A DNA stretch of 64,000 bases, taken from positions 26,190,782 through 26,254,781 of the forward strand of contig NC_065535.1 in NCBI RefSeq assembly GCF_932294415.1. The letters run 5' to 3'. Made by a program: the position numbers and the translations under genes. Under the pieces are notes generated by a model. It did not search any database and was not told the origin of the DNA. It saw only the letters and a program-made list of their open reading frames with translations. Below, piece by piece: positions 21,090 through 33,464 of the stretch. Numbering within the stretch: the stretch's first letter is position 1; every line of letters begins with the position of its first letter. The stretch comes from Quercus robur (Eukaryota; Streptophyta; Magnoliopsida; Fagales; Fagaceae).

Positions 21090-22390
21090 TTTTAAGTTGG
21101 GGGCTTTTTTGGTTGATGTGTTCTTCTTCTTTTTTTTTTTTTTTATAAAGAAAATGGAAGGTTTTGATTTTGAGGTTAACTTAAGGAAGTTATGATAGGG
21201 TGGTGGTGTGGAGTATAAATGAAAGAGAAAGACCCAGAAGCGAAAGAGAGTGTGTTTGTGTGTTAGATCTGGGTTTGTGTTCTTATTGTTCTTATTCAAA
21301 ACACACTTTGATCTCAATTCATGTAATTTTTTGTTTTTATTTTTGTTTTTAATTTTTTATTTAGTTAAAATTAATAAATTAATTTTTTTTAATCTAGATG
21401 TTAACGTGACATTTTTTAATGCCAAAATAAAAAAATTTATTATTATTTTAATAGTTTTGTTTGTCACCTAGGACTTTGCCGTTAGGGCATTGACAAAAAT
21501 GACAAAAATGAATGGCGCTTTTTTAAATAGGGACTAAGAGTGATAAAAATAAAATCTATGAATCAAAGTAAGAATCGCTTGAAAATACAGAAACAAAAAT
21601 GTAATTTTCGCCAAACTTTAACTTTACTACCATCAATGGAGCGTGGTTTTTTGGTACGTTGAATGCTAAAATAGTTTTTTTTTTTAGCAATTTTAGCACA
21701 ACTATTGTGAGTATTCTTAGTTGTTACCAAATAGTTTCTCAAAAAAAAAAAAAAAAAAGAAGTTGTTACCAAATAAATGCGCTGTCAAGTACTAGCAAAT
21801 TAGCAATTCGAAGTTATGACTTACACAACCACCAAATCACACAGATGTTGATGACACCGTGATACAGAATACAGAGACACCCACAGTTCTTTCCTCCAAC
21901 CTCTCAAAACCGCTGCACCCACTGTTTTCACCTTCCAAATCCCGCTACTTTTGTGCTTCCATATTTCAACTACCCAAAATACCCTTTCTACCCTTTTATA
22001 CTCTATTACTACCTTTTTATTTATTTTTTCCTTTTACTAACGAGGTACTGACTCGTTAAAAATCAAAATTCTTATTTTTTGTTTCTGAATTAAAAAAAAA
22101 AAAACATACAATAATTAATCAAGATGAAGATTTCGCAATTCAACGGCTACCAAAATTATTCTAAAAACGCAGCTGTTTTGGAAAAGATTAATTTGAAAAA
22201 TTGAGTCCACTGTAAAATCATCCTAAACATTTTTAATAACCAAATCTCTACAGAATGGCATTACAGTAATTAAGAGAGAAAAAAGAGGCCAAATTATTAG
22301 TCTCCAATACCATAAATAAACCAAGTAGGCTCATTCCAAAGTGTGACACTTCCACAATAGCATAGCAAAGTAAAAATAAAACAAATACAA
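21087..22390. other. Intergenic region upstream of the desaturase gene
   Basis: No gene is seen. It has several T-runs. The C/T-rich stretch near 21890-22015 ('ctctcaaaaccgctgcaccc') could be promoter or leader sequence, but I cannot place a TATA box with confidence. The 130 bp before the ATG are A-rich, which suits a plant 5' UTR. Confidence 0.4.
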
Positions 22391-24310
22391 ATGCAATCCT
22401 CACAGTCAATCCACATGTTCAGCACCCAAAATCTTACATGGGTCCCACTCTTGAAACAACCTACAACCGCCGTCAGATTGCGGCGGTCACCACCACCGAT
22501 CACGGCGGTCAGTGCAACAACATCACCACCCCAAAGAAGGGCCCACACAATGCCCCCTGAAAAGGCAGAAGTGTTCAAGTCACTGGAAAATTGGGCCACA
22601 AAGTCGGTGCTACCATTGTTAAAGCCCGTGGAGCAATGCTGGCAACCCCAGAACTTTGTGCCGGACCCCGCGCTGCCGTTCGAGGAGTTTAAGGACCAGG
22701 TGCGGGCCCTACGAGATCGGACGGCTGAGCTTCCTGATGAGTATTTTGTGGTGCTGGTTGGTGATATGATCACCGAGGAGGCACTGCCCACGTATCAGAC
22801 CATGATCAATACGCTTGATGGGGTTAGGGATGAGAGTGGGGCTAGCCCTGACCCGTGGGCTGTGTGGACTCGGGCTTGGACTGCGGAGGAGAATAGGCAT
22901 GGGGATTTGCTGAAGACCTATTTGTATTTGTCGGGTCGGGTTGATATGTTGATGATTGAGAAGACGGTGCAGTACTTGATTGGAGCTGGAATGGTCAGTG
23001 ATTTCTGCTCACTACTGGAACAACCTTCTTGTGCTTTAATTTTTTTTTTAATCAAAAAAAAAAAATTATACATTTTCAATTTTTCATACTAAATTTTGAC
23101 CCAAATTTTCTCAAATTGTATCAATATTTCCTAATCTTTAAAAAAAAAATTTATATATGGGAATTATGGTTGTTCATTACAATTGATTTAATTTAAATGA
23201 ATGTTGTAGTTTTATTTTTTTGTTCCACAAAATATATATATATTATCCAAGGTAAATTTCGTAAAAAGATCTGATTTTTATTAAATTGAGAATCAAATTA
23301 TATAGATTTTTTAAGAAAAGAATTAGATAAGATGGGAATTGTGTCTTTTCATTGCAATAATGAGGGAAATTTCGTAATTTTATCTGATTTTCTTCTCATT
23401 TAGGGTGTTTGGTAAAGAATTTTAAACAATTCAATATTTAAACGTAAGTAAACAATTTTAGGTGTATTTTTACGCATTTTATCACACATTTTTTTTATCC
23501 ATATATTTTTAAAAAATACAAAAATTACTTGATCAACCATACCAAACACCCATTAGTGTTCAATTTAGTGATATGGATATTTTTATATAGAAATCCAAAT
23601 TTCAGGTAATTTTGTAACCACGTTCAATTTTCTTCCCATTTAACGTTCAGTTTAGCAGTAATTTGAGATGGGAAAATTTATAATTTCTTCAAAAATTAAA
23701 ATTTTATATTTTGATTATTAGTACTTGATTTTTTAATTTATAGGATCCTGGGACGGAAAACAACCCGTACTTGGGGTACGTGTACACGTCATTCCAAGAG
23801 AGAGCAACATTCGTGTCGCACGGGAACACAGCAAGGTTAGCTAAGGAGAGCGGCGATCCAGTACTAGCACGCATATGCGGCACGATTGCATCCGACGAGA
23901 AACGCCACGAGAACGCGTACGTCAAGATCGTCGAAAAGCTCTTGGAAGTGGACCCCACCGGTGCCATGCTGGCAATCGCTGATATGATGAAAAAGAAGAT
24001 CACGATGCCTGCGCACTTGATGTACGATGGGCGGGACCCACGCCTGTTTGAGCACTTCTCTGGTGTGGCCCAGCGTTTGGGGGTTTATACGGCTGATGAT
24101 TATGCCGACATATTGGAGTTTTTGATCGGACGTTGGGGATTGGAGAAGTTGGAAGGGCTGAACGGTGATGGGAGACGTGCGCAGGATTTTGTGTGTGGGT
24201 TAGCGCCTAGGATTAGGAAGCTGCAGGAGAGAGCGGATGAGCGTGCAAGGAAGATGGAAAAACACAAGGTTAAGTTTAGCTGGATTTTCAATAAGGAGCT
24301 CCTTTTGTAA
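22391..24310 (+). CDS. Stearoyl-[acyl-carrier-protein] 9-desaturase, plastidial
   Basis: Two exons, 22391-22993 and 23744-24310, join in frame to give 389 residues. The 750-bp intron starts GTCAGT and ends TATAG. The enzyme is a soluble di-iron protein of the plastid stroma that puts the delta-9 double bond into stearoyl-ACP using ferredoxin and oxygen. Residues 1 to about 50 are a serine/arginine-rich transit peptide. The mature part begins near [15 protein letters not shown] (54) and matches the plant family closely. Iron ligands are visible in '[12 protein letters not shown]' (about 125-136), EENRHG (166-171) and DEKRHE (252-257). The C-terminus [11 protein letters not shown] is family-like. 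Length is normal (about 390-400). Only one intron is present, which fits the acyl-ACP desaturase subgroup lacking an intron in the transit peptide. All key residues are intact, so it is probably functional. Confidence 0.93.
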
Positions 24311-24991
24311 ATATGAATCAATGAGTGTTGTTATGTCATAACATTTTCGCACTTAAGATTTTATGGCAAATCTTAAGTGATAAGTTATCTCCGGTTCTTA
24401 TTTGAGTTTTGCTAATGTTATAAATGTGACATTAATCCAAAGAAGTGTTTGGATCGCTTGATGCTATATTAAATTCTGATGTTAGATTATTGTAACGGAA
24501 TGAAACATTCATGTAATCACGTTAAAGCAATATAACATTATCTTGTTTGGTTCACTTGATACATTACATGATGTTCCAAAAATGTAACTTTGCAATATTA
24601 AACAATTTAGAATGGATTTCCACAAGTGTCATTTTAAAATAACCAAGCAAAATTATATTTTTAATAAAAAAAAATCATATAATAACTAAACAAAAAGTTT
24701 TACTTTCCTCAATTTTCTCACCAACCAATCATCTAAAAAAATTTAGACAATTTTTTTTCACTTTCTTGCAGTTTCTCACCAACCAAACAACGTAGATTCA
24801 ACAAAATTTTCAATCTAATTTCACAAATGTTATAGAAATTTCCAAACAAGAATTAGAAAAGCAATGAATTATAATTTGTTAACCTCTTATTTTAGTTAAG
24901 ATTGATAAAAGTAGATTAATGCAACAACATAAATTAAAGCAAGAGATAGGAAAAGAAAGAAAGATAGGAAAAGAAAGAAAGGAAAAAAAAT
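24311..24991. other. Desaturase 3' region and AT-rich spacer
   Basis: This is probable 3' UTR followed by spacer. I see no convincing AATAAA close to the stop and no gene. 'gtgtttggatcgcttgat' near 24447 hints at a degraded element end. Confidence 0.35.
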
Positions 24992-24996
24992 ATTAT

Positions 24997-27073
24997 TGTG
25001 ACGCCCCAAAATCATAAATAATAAAAGTTTATTTAATTAAAATAATCTATAAAAATATTAAATAAATACAACTAGCAATCTAAAATTTCATCACAATTGT
25101 CAGAGCTTTAATCCCACCAAAGATAAAATATCCTCAAAATAATTCTCCAATATAACATTTAATACCATAAAAATAATAATAAAATCATCAGTTCCATAAT
25201 ATAATTTGCAACTGTTGTCTTCCAAGAATTTCTACTCCAATGATCTCACTAATGTATCTATAAGGAGGAATAAAAAGGGATGAGATAATTCAATAAGTGG
25301 AATTCACTAACATTGAGATGTAGGAACAAACCTTTGTAAATAAATATTCCATACAACAAAGTTATAACTTGCAAAACTATCTGTATCTTAACATCAAATA
25401 TTTCATATGAAAATATCATTATATTGTGAGCCATCATAACATACCAACACCATCATATAAACAATTTCCTAAACTTTTCTCATGGTCAACGTTTACACCC
25501 TATTGACAGTCCCTTTTTAGGATTAAAACCTCATTTTCATCCATTTTCTTAAGGGTGGCTGTTTTGGAACCTAAATATGCACTCCCTTGTTAAGGAGTTC
25601 CTTTTCGAATCCTAAATGGTATACTCCCTTATTAAGGAGCTACTAATTGTGCACTGTTCTCCTTTTCTAGGACCATCTTTTGCTAAAGACTAGCTACAGT
25701 ATGATTGTCCCTTGCTAAGGACTAATACAACACTGAGCCTTTAATCACAACTTACCTTAGGATTCAAAATAAATTCAAGATGCTCACAGCAAATAATCTA
25801 GTCATAAAACTCACAAATACCACACATACAAATTTAAATAAGTTTAGGTTATCTCACAAGTTTTTCTTATAACAAATAATCAACGTTTTCATACAATGTG
25901 CACATCAAACATTTATAGGAAATCAATATATTTATAGATTATCAACATATTTCTTTGATATAAGGATAGTTTGATAATCAAAACTGTTTTTGAAAACCCC
26001 ACAAAATTAGTAAACACCACTTATCTCTTAGTTGCAAAAATGAAATCAACCACCCTTGAGTCATAATAAATCAGTAAAATTAGAACCTAACAACACCAAA
26101 AATAGGTTCATCAATACACGAATTTCCCACTTGAAAATCTGTTTTCACACTTAAATAGTTTAATCTATCAATATTAAAACCTATGGAGATGTTTAGATTC
26201 TTTGAAATACACTTTAGCTTTGCCAGTGGGCTTGGCTATGCTCAAATTTCCTTTCTCTCTACTGCCCAATTTCATTCCTAGTTAGTGGACGTTTTTCTTT
26301 GCTAATATCGAAAAAAAATGAAGGCATTATTTTGATGTCATTGGAAAGGGTATAAGAAATATCTATATATTTTTTCTTTGTTGAAAATTTCTTGTTTTAA
26401 GAAGTCATCTTAACTTGCTAGTAGCTAAAAGGGTCATGATTATTGCCCATTAACACAACCCATAACAATTATAGGACATGTTTTCCATTAATATAAGGAT
26501 AGGTGGAGATTCATGAGACCAACGCCTTTTGGACCCATTCCATGACACATGCCTATATGTACTTGCCTAGTCTAAGTATGATAACAATTATAGGAGTCAT
26601 TTTCCATTAATATAATGATAGATTAGGTTATTGGGCTGACACCTATAGGTACTAAAATAATTTTATGCACAAACTGTCTTTCCTGTATGCGTGAGACAAT
26701 TGCTAGCCATTGAATATTCAAACTTTCTAAATGTGTGTTTGGATACCATTTATTTTGCTGAAATTGAAAAATTATTACTGAAAGTACTATAGATAAAAGT
26801 AAAAGTTAGTTGAAATAGTACAATGAGACTATGAATAGTGTCAAAAAGTGCACTGGAGCCTATGAATAGTAGTAAAAATAAGCTGAATAGTGAAATAATT
26901 TTCATTTTTCATCCTAACCCAAACACACACTAAATTTAGAGCAGAAGAAAATCACACTTGCAGCTTCCACGCATAGCCGCTGAGAAGAAAAGAAAAACTC
27001 AATCGTGTTCTGCGACTGAAACAAAAGGAACTTAAGAGGTAAAAGGATAGGGTTTAAAACCTTATCAAGGCCC

Positions 27074-27105
<32 letters not shown>

Positions 27106-27256
27106 GCCATCTGCCATCTCACTTGGGCCTCTATACCATAATAATTATCTGATTTAAATATTTTAGGCCCAAATTAATTAAATCCATTTAATTGTGGGCC
27201 TCATTTTTAATTTACGTATAAGAAAGAAATAAGTAATAAAATTATAGGGTGTTACA
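24997..27256. mobile_element. Solo LTR (2.26 kb), probably Ty3 type
   Basis: The element starts TGTGACGCCCC and ends GGGTGTTACA, so the short ends are inverted copies (TGTGACGCCC / TGTAACACCC). A 5-bp direct repeat attat flanks it (24992-24996, 27257-27261). No gag or pol is inside, and it has a length typical of large Ty3 chromovirus LTRs. A MITE (26731-26930) is nested within. It is a fossil left by LTR-LTR recombination. Its age cannot be read without a partner LTR. Confidence 0.8.
26731..26930. mobile_element. GTTTGG-type MITE nested in the solo LTR
   Basis: The ends read ATGTGTGTTTGGATAC and, reversed, GTGTGTGTTTGGGTTAGG, with TAA on both sides (26728-26730, 26931-26933). It is 200 bp and non-coding. 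The interior resembles 1935-2149, so the window holds at least two copies of this subfamily. Confidence 0.8.
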
Positions 27257-28181
27257 ATTATACTCCTTGCAATTTGTTCGTATTAATATTAGGCATAAAC
27301 TTGGTATTAGCATGCCGGTACATCCCAGATTGGGGTTTGACAAGTTTAATCTAAGGTCTACAAGACTTGGCACACTTAACATTTTTGTAGTAGTACCTAA
27401 AGAGTAACTAAAGAGTAAACTCTCGATAAAGTTTTAACCTACAAAAAACAACTCAGGAATGGCTGAGAATGCTCCCTCTACACGTTCATCGGAAGAAATG
27501 GACCACCTAGTTCGCAACACCAAAAAGCAAAAATCCACCTCTGTTGACTTTTGCCCACAGTAGCCCATCAAATCGTATAGAGACTCTCTTACCCACTTGT
27601 CCCCGAATTGGGAAAACCATGCTCCAGAAGATGCATCTAAATGACAATGACGCGGGCTCCGATTTAGATGAAGACCCTGAAGATCCCTACGCGGTGATTC
27701 TTCTCTCTAGCGAAGGAAAGAAATGCATTCGAGCCTCGTGGCTATCTACTTTGATAGTCAAAGCTTTTGGGAAATCCCTAGGTTTCAAATATCTTGACTT
27801 TAAAATCAGAGCCATATGGATGCCCTAGGGAGAACTCCAATGTATTGACCTCGGCCTAGACTACTTTCTCATCAAGTTCAAGCTTGAAGAAGATTATTGG
27901 AAAGTCATCAACAATGGACATTGGTTCATCGGCCAAAATTTTTTTTCAATCCGAAAATGGTCTTCGGGCTTTCGACCCTTAGATGCTCGAATCACCACGA
28001 CGACTGTCTGGGCCAAACTTCTAGAACTCCCCATTGAGCTTTGCAATAGAGACATACTTCAAAGAATCAGCAACCAACTTGGAAACCTTCTAAAGATCGA
28101 CACCCGAACCATTGACAATGCTAGAGGGAGATATGCCCGCTTATGTGTCCAAATAGATTTAAATTCTCCTCTTACATCTAA

Positions 28182-28633
28182 TGTGATGCCCCAATTTGAT
28201 TAATTGTGTGATGTGTGTGGGTGTGTGATAAGTTCCACATCGGGTATTTACTGGGTAGATCTGGGCTTTATTAACAACTACAAGGAGCCTTAATTGTGAC
28301 TAGTCCTTTTGAGGTATAGTGCAGATGTGGCTAGCACTTTTCCTTTGTTCGTTACATATGGTATCAGAGCCGGGCCGGTAACCCCGTGTGGGCTTGGAGA
28401 CACTATCCCACAAAGTGGGCCCTAACGAGGACATTAGGGATTTAAGTGGGGGAGATTGTGATGTCCCAATTTGATTGATTGTGTGATGTGTGTGGGTGTG
28501 TGATGAGTCCCACATCAAGTATTTACTGGGTAGATCTAGGTTTTATTAACAACTACAAGGAGCCTCAATTGTGACTAGTCCTTTTAAGGTATAGCGTAGA
28601 TGTGGCTAGCGTTTTTCCTTGGATCGTTATACA
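28182..28633 (+). mobile_element. TRIM (terminal-repeat retrotransposon in miniature)
   Basis: Direct LTRs of about 175 bp lie at 28182-28356 and 28457-28633, starting TGTGATG(C/T)CCC and ending in ACA. Between them are a primer-binding site 'tatggtatcagagc' and a purine tract 'aagtgggggagat'. The internal part is only 100 bp and has no coding sequence. The whole is non-autonomous. The two LTRs differ at a modest number of places, so it is not very young. tctaa lies at its left edge, but the matching copy is found only after the adjoining solo LTR (30771-30775). Confidence 0.85.
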
Positions 28634-28634
28634 G

Positions 28635-30770
28635 TGTAATACCCTGCATACTTTTATTTGAGGTTATTATTATTATTATTTTTTTAAAAGATAATTGATG
28701 GGCCATAGGTATTCTTTTTATTAGTAACTGTAGCCCGCTAACCCACTAAGCCCACATCTCTAATACAAACTACAGGGTAGAGGAAGAGATAATCAGGGTT
28801 TTCATAGGAAGGGTTTTATCAAAGTGGCTAAGAGGTATTTTTTTCTTGGAGTTAATTGAAGAGGCAGCTAATTGTTTCAGGTATGATTTTTCATCCATTA
28901 GAAACAAAGAATTAAAGGATTAAAATTTTATCTTAGAAACATTGGCGATATGTAGATTTGTTTCTAAGAGATATCTTTTCCTTAATGTTGGTCCTTGAAT
29001 CCTAGATTGAGCCACAGAATTTCTAGAATCCGTGATTTTGGCTAAGTCTTCTTCGGTTTTGCACGTATAAATTATATATATTGCCATCAAATCTTCTATT
29101 AGATTTGTGTATATTAGGTCCTACTAGATTTTCCACGTTTTCCTTGATTATATTACTAGTTTAGGATTGACCCTAAAGAGAAGGTGGCGGTCAATAATAA
29201 CATGAAGTCTTGTAGTTGGTTAAATTTGATATTTGATATACTGGATGATTGTTTTAGAATAACTAATAGATATATTCAGATTTGATGTTTCTACATGTGG
29301 GAACTAGTTCTGCCTATATTATGACTCTAGGAAAAAAATAAAATAAAATAAAAAGAGAAGGTTGTGGAGTATTATAGTGTTTTAGGAAGTAGTTTATGAT
29401 CATGAAATTTCTTGCTTATTCATTAAAGTAATTTTCTGTTTAGAGCTTACGGAAGACTAAAAGTGCTCGGCTGTGTTCGAATATATTAGCAAGAGAGGTA
29501 AGTAATTATGCATAATATGCACAAGTTTTGTCCATTAGGTTCTTAGAAGTTTTCAAAAGTTTTGTATTTCAAACTTATATTTTCTAAAGTTTGTCAAAAG
29601 TATTTTTGTATCTTTGAAAGAGAAATTTCGACTATTAAATAATGTTTTAAAGAGATACTTTGAATTTTAAATAAGTTTTGAATGTCCAAATCTCATTTAA
29701 AAAATGATTTCTAAACTAAACTATTTTTCCGTAAATAATTGAGTTTCAATGTAAGCTTTCTAAAAAGGTTCTTGTCCTTTAAATTTGTTAAAACCAAGTA
29801 ATTTTAAAGTCATATTCCTATTCTCCAAATGATATTTGAAACGTTTCTTTTAGCAAATTGAAATTTCAGATTTACTCAAGAATTGTAATATATTTATATA
29901 AACTCATCAGTTCTTATTCATTCCCTAAGAGGGTCAAGCATCCTTTGATTTATGTTCTATTCAATATTGTGATCTTTGATATGCCTCTGTATTTGAAAAG
30001 AAATTGTTAATATCAAGTAAATTATTATATTTTGTATAAATTTTGCTTTGTGTTATGTGACTCAAAATAAGTGTTTTTGGATTTGATTAGATATATCAGA
30101 TATATGTGTAAATCCGCTCACAGGATTGTATGTGAGAGTATGTGTTGATCCCTCACCAACAGGGGTTAGATGTTGGTATCCGCTCACAAGATTGTATGTG
30201 AGAATATGTGATATGTATATGTGACACTGTGCTCTGATCAATTATGTGTATGTGATTTCAAATGATTTTAAGATGCGATTACATATGTATTAAGTGATTC
30301 ATTATATGTTTTAGAATAATTATTTTTGACATCATTGAATGAGTTTGTGAAAAATCAAAATACTCATGCTTTGCTTGACTCTATTCCGTTGTATATTCTG
30401 TATAATTACTTACTAGATGTGTGGCTCACCCCATCAATTACTATTTTTCAGATTAAAGTATAGTTGGGAATATAGAACCGTTGGGTCGCTTTGTAAGGTG
30501 CAAGGTAGAGCATGGAAGTTGTAGGCGACTTCAGTATGAATTGAAGACTTATAGAATTTAGTTACCTTTATTTTGTGATTCATGTTTTTGTTATGGTGGA
30601 GATTATTTTTCCCATTTATGGAGTTTAGATTTTTGTAAGAGGTTTTTTTAAGAGTACAATTTTCTTTGGAGTATTGATTTATTTTGGATTAATTATGTTT
30701 ATGGATTTGTATAAGTTTAGCAGGTTAGTCATGCATCTAAATTCATTTTCCATGGATTTGGGTCGTGACA
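28635..30770. mobile_element. Solo LTR (2.1 kb) abutting the TRIM
   Basis: It starts TGTAATACCCTG and ends GGGTCGTGACA, again with short inverted ends (TGTCACGACCC in reverse). It is similar in organisation to the solo LTR at 24997-27256 in opposite orientation. tctaa follows it at 30771-30775 and matches 28177-28181 left of the TRIM. Internal tandem-like 'ccgctcacaagattgtatgt' blocks occur near 30112 and 30180. It is a fossil without an internal domain. Confidence 0.72.
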
Positions 30771-31329
30771 TCTAAAGTGCGCATTGACTCTCTTCTTTAA
30801 CCTGTCCAATATGAGGGAATCTCCACTCTATGCTTCGAATGTGGTTGTGTCAGCCACACAGCTTACAGCTGCCCGACAATTATTCGACCATTGGCCCCAC
30901 CATCCCCAACCCTACACACCTCACCCCCTAACCATTAGTTTGCAAAACCCACTAACCCAACCCGACACGCCACCCCTCGCTTTTCTCATACTTCCTAAGG
31001 GAATGTTACTACACGTGCTCTCAGCGCGAGTAGCTCTACCTGAAACAACTTTCTCCCTCGTACTCACATCCCAAAAAATCATTCTTTTGTCCCCTCTGAC
31101 CTCGCCAATCACTCCCATGCTGACAACAACAACTCGAGACCACATCCTCAAGAAACCCCTCCACCCCCTGTCATGCAAAATCCCCATGCAGAAAAAACAA
31201 AAAGCTACGTACGCCCCCCCTCTTTCCGAAAAACTATTCCTCAAAAAAACCTTGTCAAAACCTCTATTTCCCTTTCACCACCTGAGACATATCCACACCC
31301 AAGGAACCTGTACCTTCCTTTCCCACCAC

Positions 31330-32639
31330 TAGGAATGGCAACGGGTCGGGTTCGGGCCGGGTTTTTCCATACTCGAACCCGACCCGCGGGCCATGACCTG
31401 TAGCCCGAACCCGGCCCGTTTACTAAACGGATTTTTTTTCGGGGCCCGAACCAGCCACAGCCGGGCCCCGTTAAGCCCTGCCAGATTTGGGCCGGATTGG
31501 GCCCAAATCGTGGCCCAACCAAAAAAAAAAAAAAAAGAATTGAAGAATAAAAGACTTTTATACTTTGCCCCCTCTCTCTTCCCTCTGCAACACCACTTTT
31601 GTGCTGACCCATTGCCAATGAATTGGGTATGCAAAGTAACACAACACAGAAATTCAAAGAGTTTTTTAACAAATTCATCATAGTTTCAAACTACCTGAGC
31701 TCTTCAAAGGAATTAATAAAAAGATCATTTTTTTTTTTTTATATTACATGAATGCAAATATAATACTTTCAAAAACCGAAACTTGTGTAATAATCACAGC
31801 TAGAAACTTGTATATAAATTCAACTCATTTTGTGAACTTTTACAATCAAAATTAGGAAATCAGTAACCCATCCCCAGTCCCCACAGGAAAACCCATACCC
31901 AAAAAAAAAAAAAAAAAAAAACCTTCCTTGCGTTGTGTTCTTATTGTACCCACTAAAAAAATCCATAGAAAAATCTTAGTATCACCGTAATACCATAATC
32001 AAAACAATTGTAATACCTTGCTGTCATCATCAATACCCAAAGACATCACCCACATCTTAATCACAAAATAGCAACCCTAGCCGAGACCCATTCCTCCACC
32101 ACCGAATCAAGCCTCAAAAAATCAGAGAAAACAACTCAATGATTGAGACGAAATGAACCCCCAAAAAAAAAGAAAAAGAAAAAGAAAAGAGAGAGAACGA
32201 GGCGATCCAGTGGAGACACACGGAGGGAGCGAGGCAGCTGGGCTGAGGCAGTGAGGCGTGGAATGAATGGGGTTGTGGCCGGCGGCAGTGATGCAGGGAT
32301 GAGAGTGAGTGTGAGAGTGACTAAGGGTAAGTGTGTGAGGGTGGCGTGAGCTACTGCTGCTGGAAAAAAAAATGAGGGAATTAGGGTTAGTAATAGCAAT
32401 ATATATATATATAGAGGGGTTTTTTTGTAATTTCAGGGTAACCGGGTTATATCCGGGCCGGGTTTCAAGTTAGGTTTTGGATTTTTTTTATAAAATCCGG
32501 ACCCGACCCGAACCCACTTCGGGTTTTTTTTTTTTTAACCCATACCCGACCCTATTCCTAATCGAACTGGATAAAATCCGGCCCATTCGGATCGGACCGG
32601 ACCGGGTACCCGCGGGTCGGGCAAAAATTGCCATCCCTA
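31330..32639. mobile_element. Non-autonomous hAT-like element (1.31 kb) in LINE ORF1
   Basis: The ends read TAGGAATGGCAACGGGTCGGG-like and, reversed, TAGGGATGGCAATTTTTGCC, with GC-rich 'cgggtcggg' subterminal repeats at both ends. The flanks duplicate 'cccaccac' (8 bp; 9 bp if the shared T is counted). An 8-bp duplication favours hAT; a 9-bp reading would favour a Mutator-like element. No transposase-like frame is seen. It interrupts the LINE's ORF1 tail. Confidence 0.8.
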
Positions 32640-33464
32640 CCCACCACTCTTCCTGCTAACCCCTACGGTCACTGTAAGCATCCCCCAAAGCATAGATATC
32701 AGCTCCTCGATGAACTCTGACACCCCCCTTTCATAGATATGGAAAGCACGCCTTGCCCTTTATCAAAAACAGATGTTTCCCTTGCACCACCACCCTCTAA
32801 CCTAAACAAACCTTCTCACCCACCCAAAACCTCTGTGACTCCCCTCTCAAAAACTTTCGATGGACCTAACTCAGCCTCTACCATAAAACCTTTTCGACCC
32901 AAGCACCTAAAACCACTAGGCACTGTTATCCCACTGTCGCCTGAGACTGATTGGAAACAACCTTCTTCAATGGATACAGACATGCCTGAACCAGTTCTAG
33001 TCCCACATAGAGGAGGAGATGGGCCGCACCGTGCAAACCCAGATCCACACCCTTCCTCTGAACACCCCGATTGGAAAGGTGATCATCCCTCTCTCCCCAG
33101 ACTTAGCATTTGTCTCACCACAAATATCCCTCCTCCCTCCATCCCCAACCAGGTGGACAATACCTCACTGAGGTCCATAAGAAGCCCTCCTTCCCCTAAC
33201 CCACACAACCCCCCTAAACCAAGTTTTCGCAAGGAACAGTGCCCTAGCCCAAGAAATTTTAACAGCCTTCCTTTCTCTAGAGAACTCCCCAATCATCCTC
33301 CTATTCTTGGGAAGGGAAGAGATGGCTACAGTGATCTCAGTTAGTCAACAGGTCCTTTGCTTCAGACTTTCAATAGACCTCCTCATGAACACTCGAATGC
33401 ACTATGCAATATATTGCATGCTCCTTAACCCACAACCTCAAAGCCTTTTGACTCCTCCACCCAT

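Larger units (their letters stand above)
27460..33344 (+). pseudogene. LINE ORF1 (DUF4283 / CCHC nucleic-acid-binding protein), interrupted
   Basis: ORF1 opens at ATG 27460 (MAENAPSTRSSEEMDHLV). The DUF4283-type core lies at about 27690-28170: 'PYAVILLSSEGKKCIRASW', 'LDYFLIKFKLEEDYWKVI', 'GHWFIGQNFFSIRKW' and 'GRYARLCVQIDLNSPL'. A zinc knuckle CFECGCVSHTAYSC lies at about 30831-30872. A proline/serine-rich C-terminal part continues to about 31330 and from 32640 to 33344. A TAG follows 'IWMP' at 27826, and there is an early frame change near 27540-27640. Two insertions split it. In live L1 elements this protein binds the element RNA. Confidence 0.8.

Noticed and set aside
22297-22900. Open frames antisense to the desaturase exon 1
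   Set aside because: They mirror the GC-rich coding exon of a well-supported gene and carry no domain of their own.
32136-32400. Small frames in the GC-rich hAT-like element
   Set aside because: They lie inside the element, run into homopolymers and show no transposase or host similarity.
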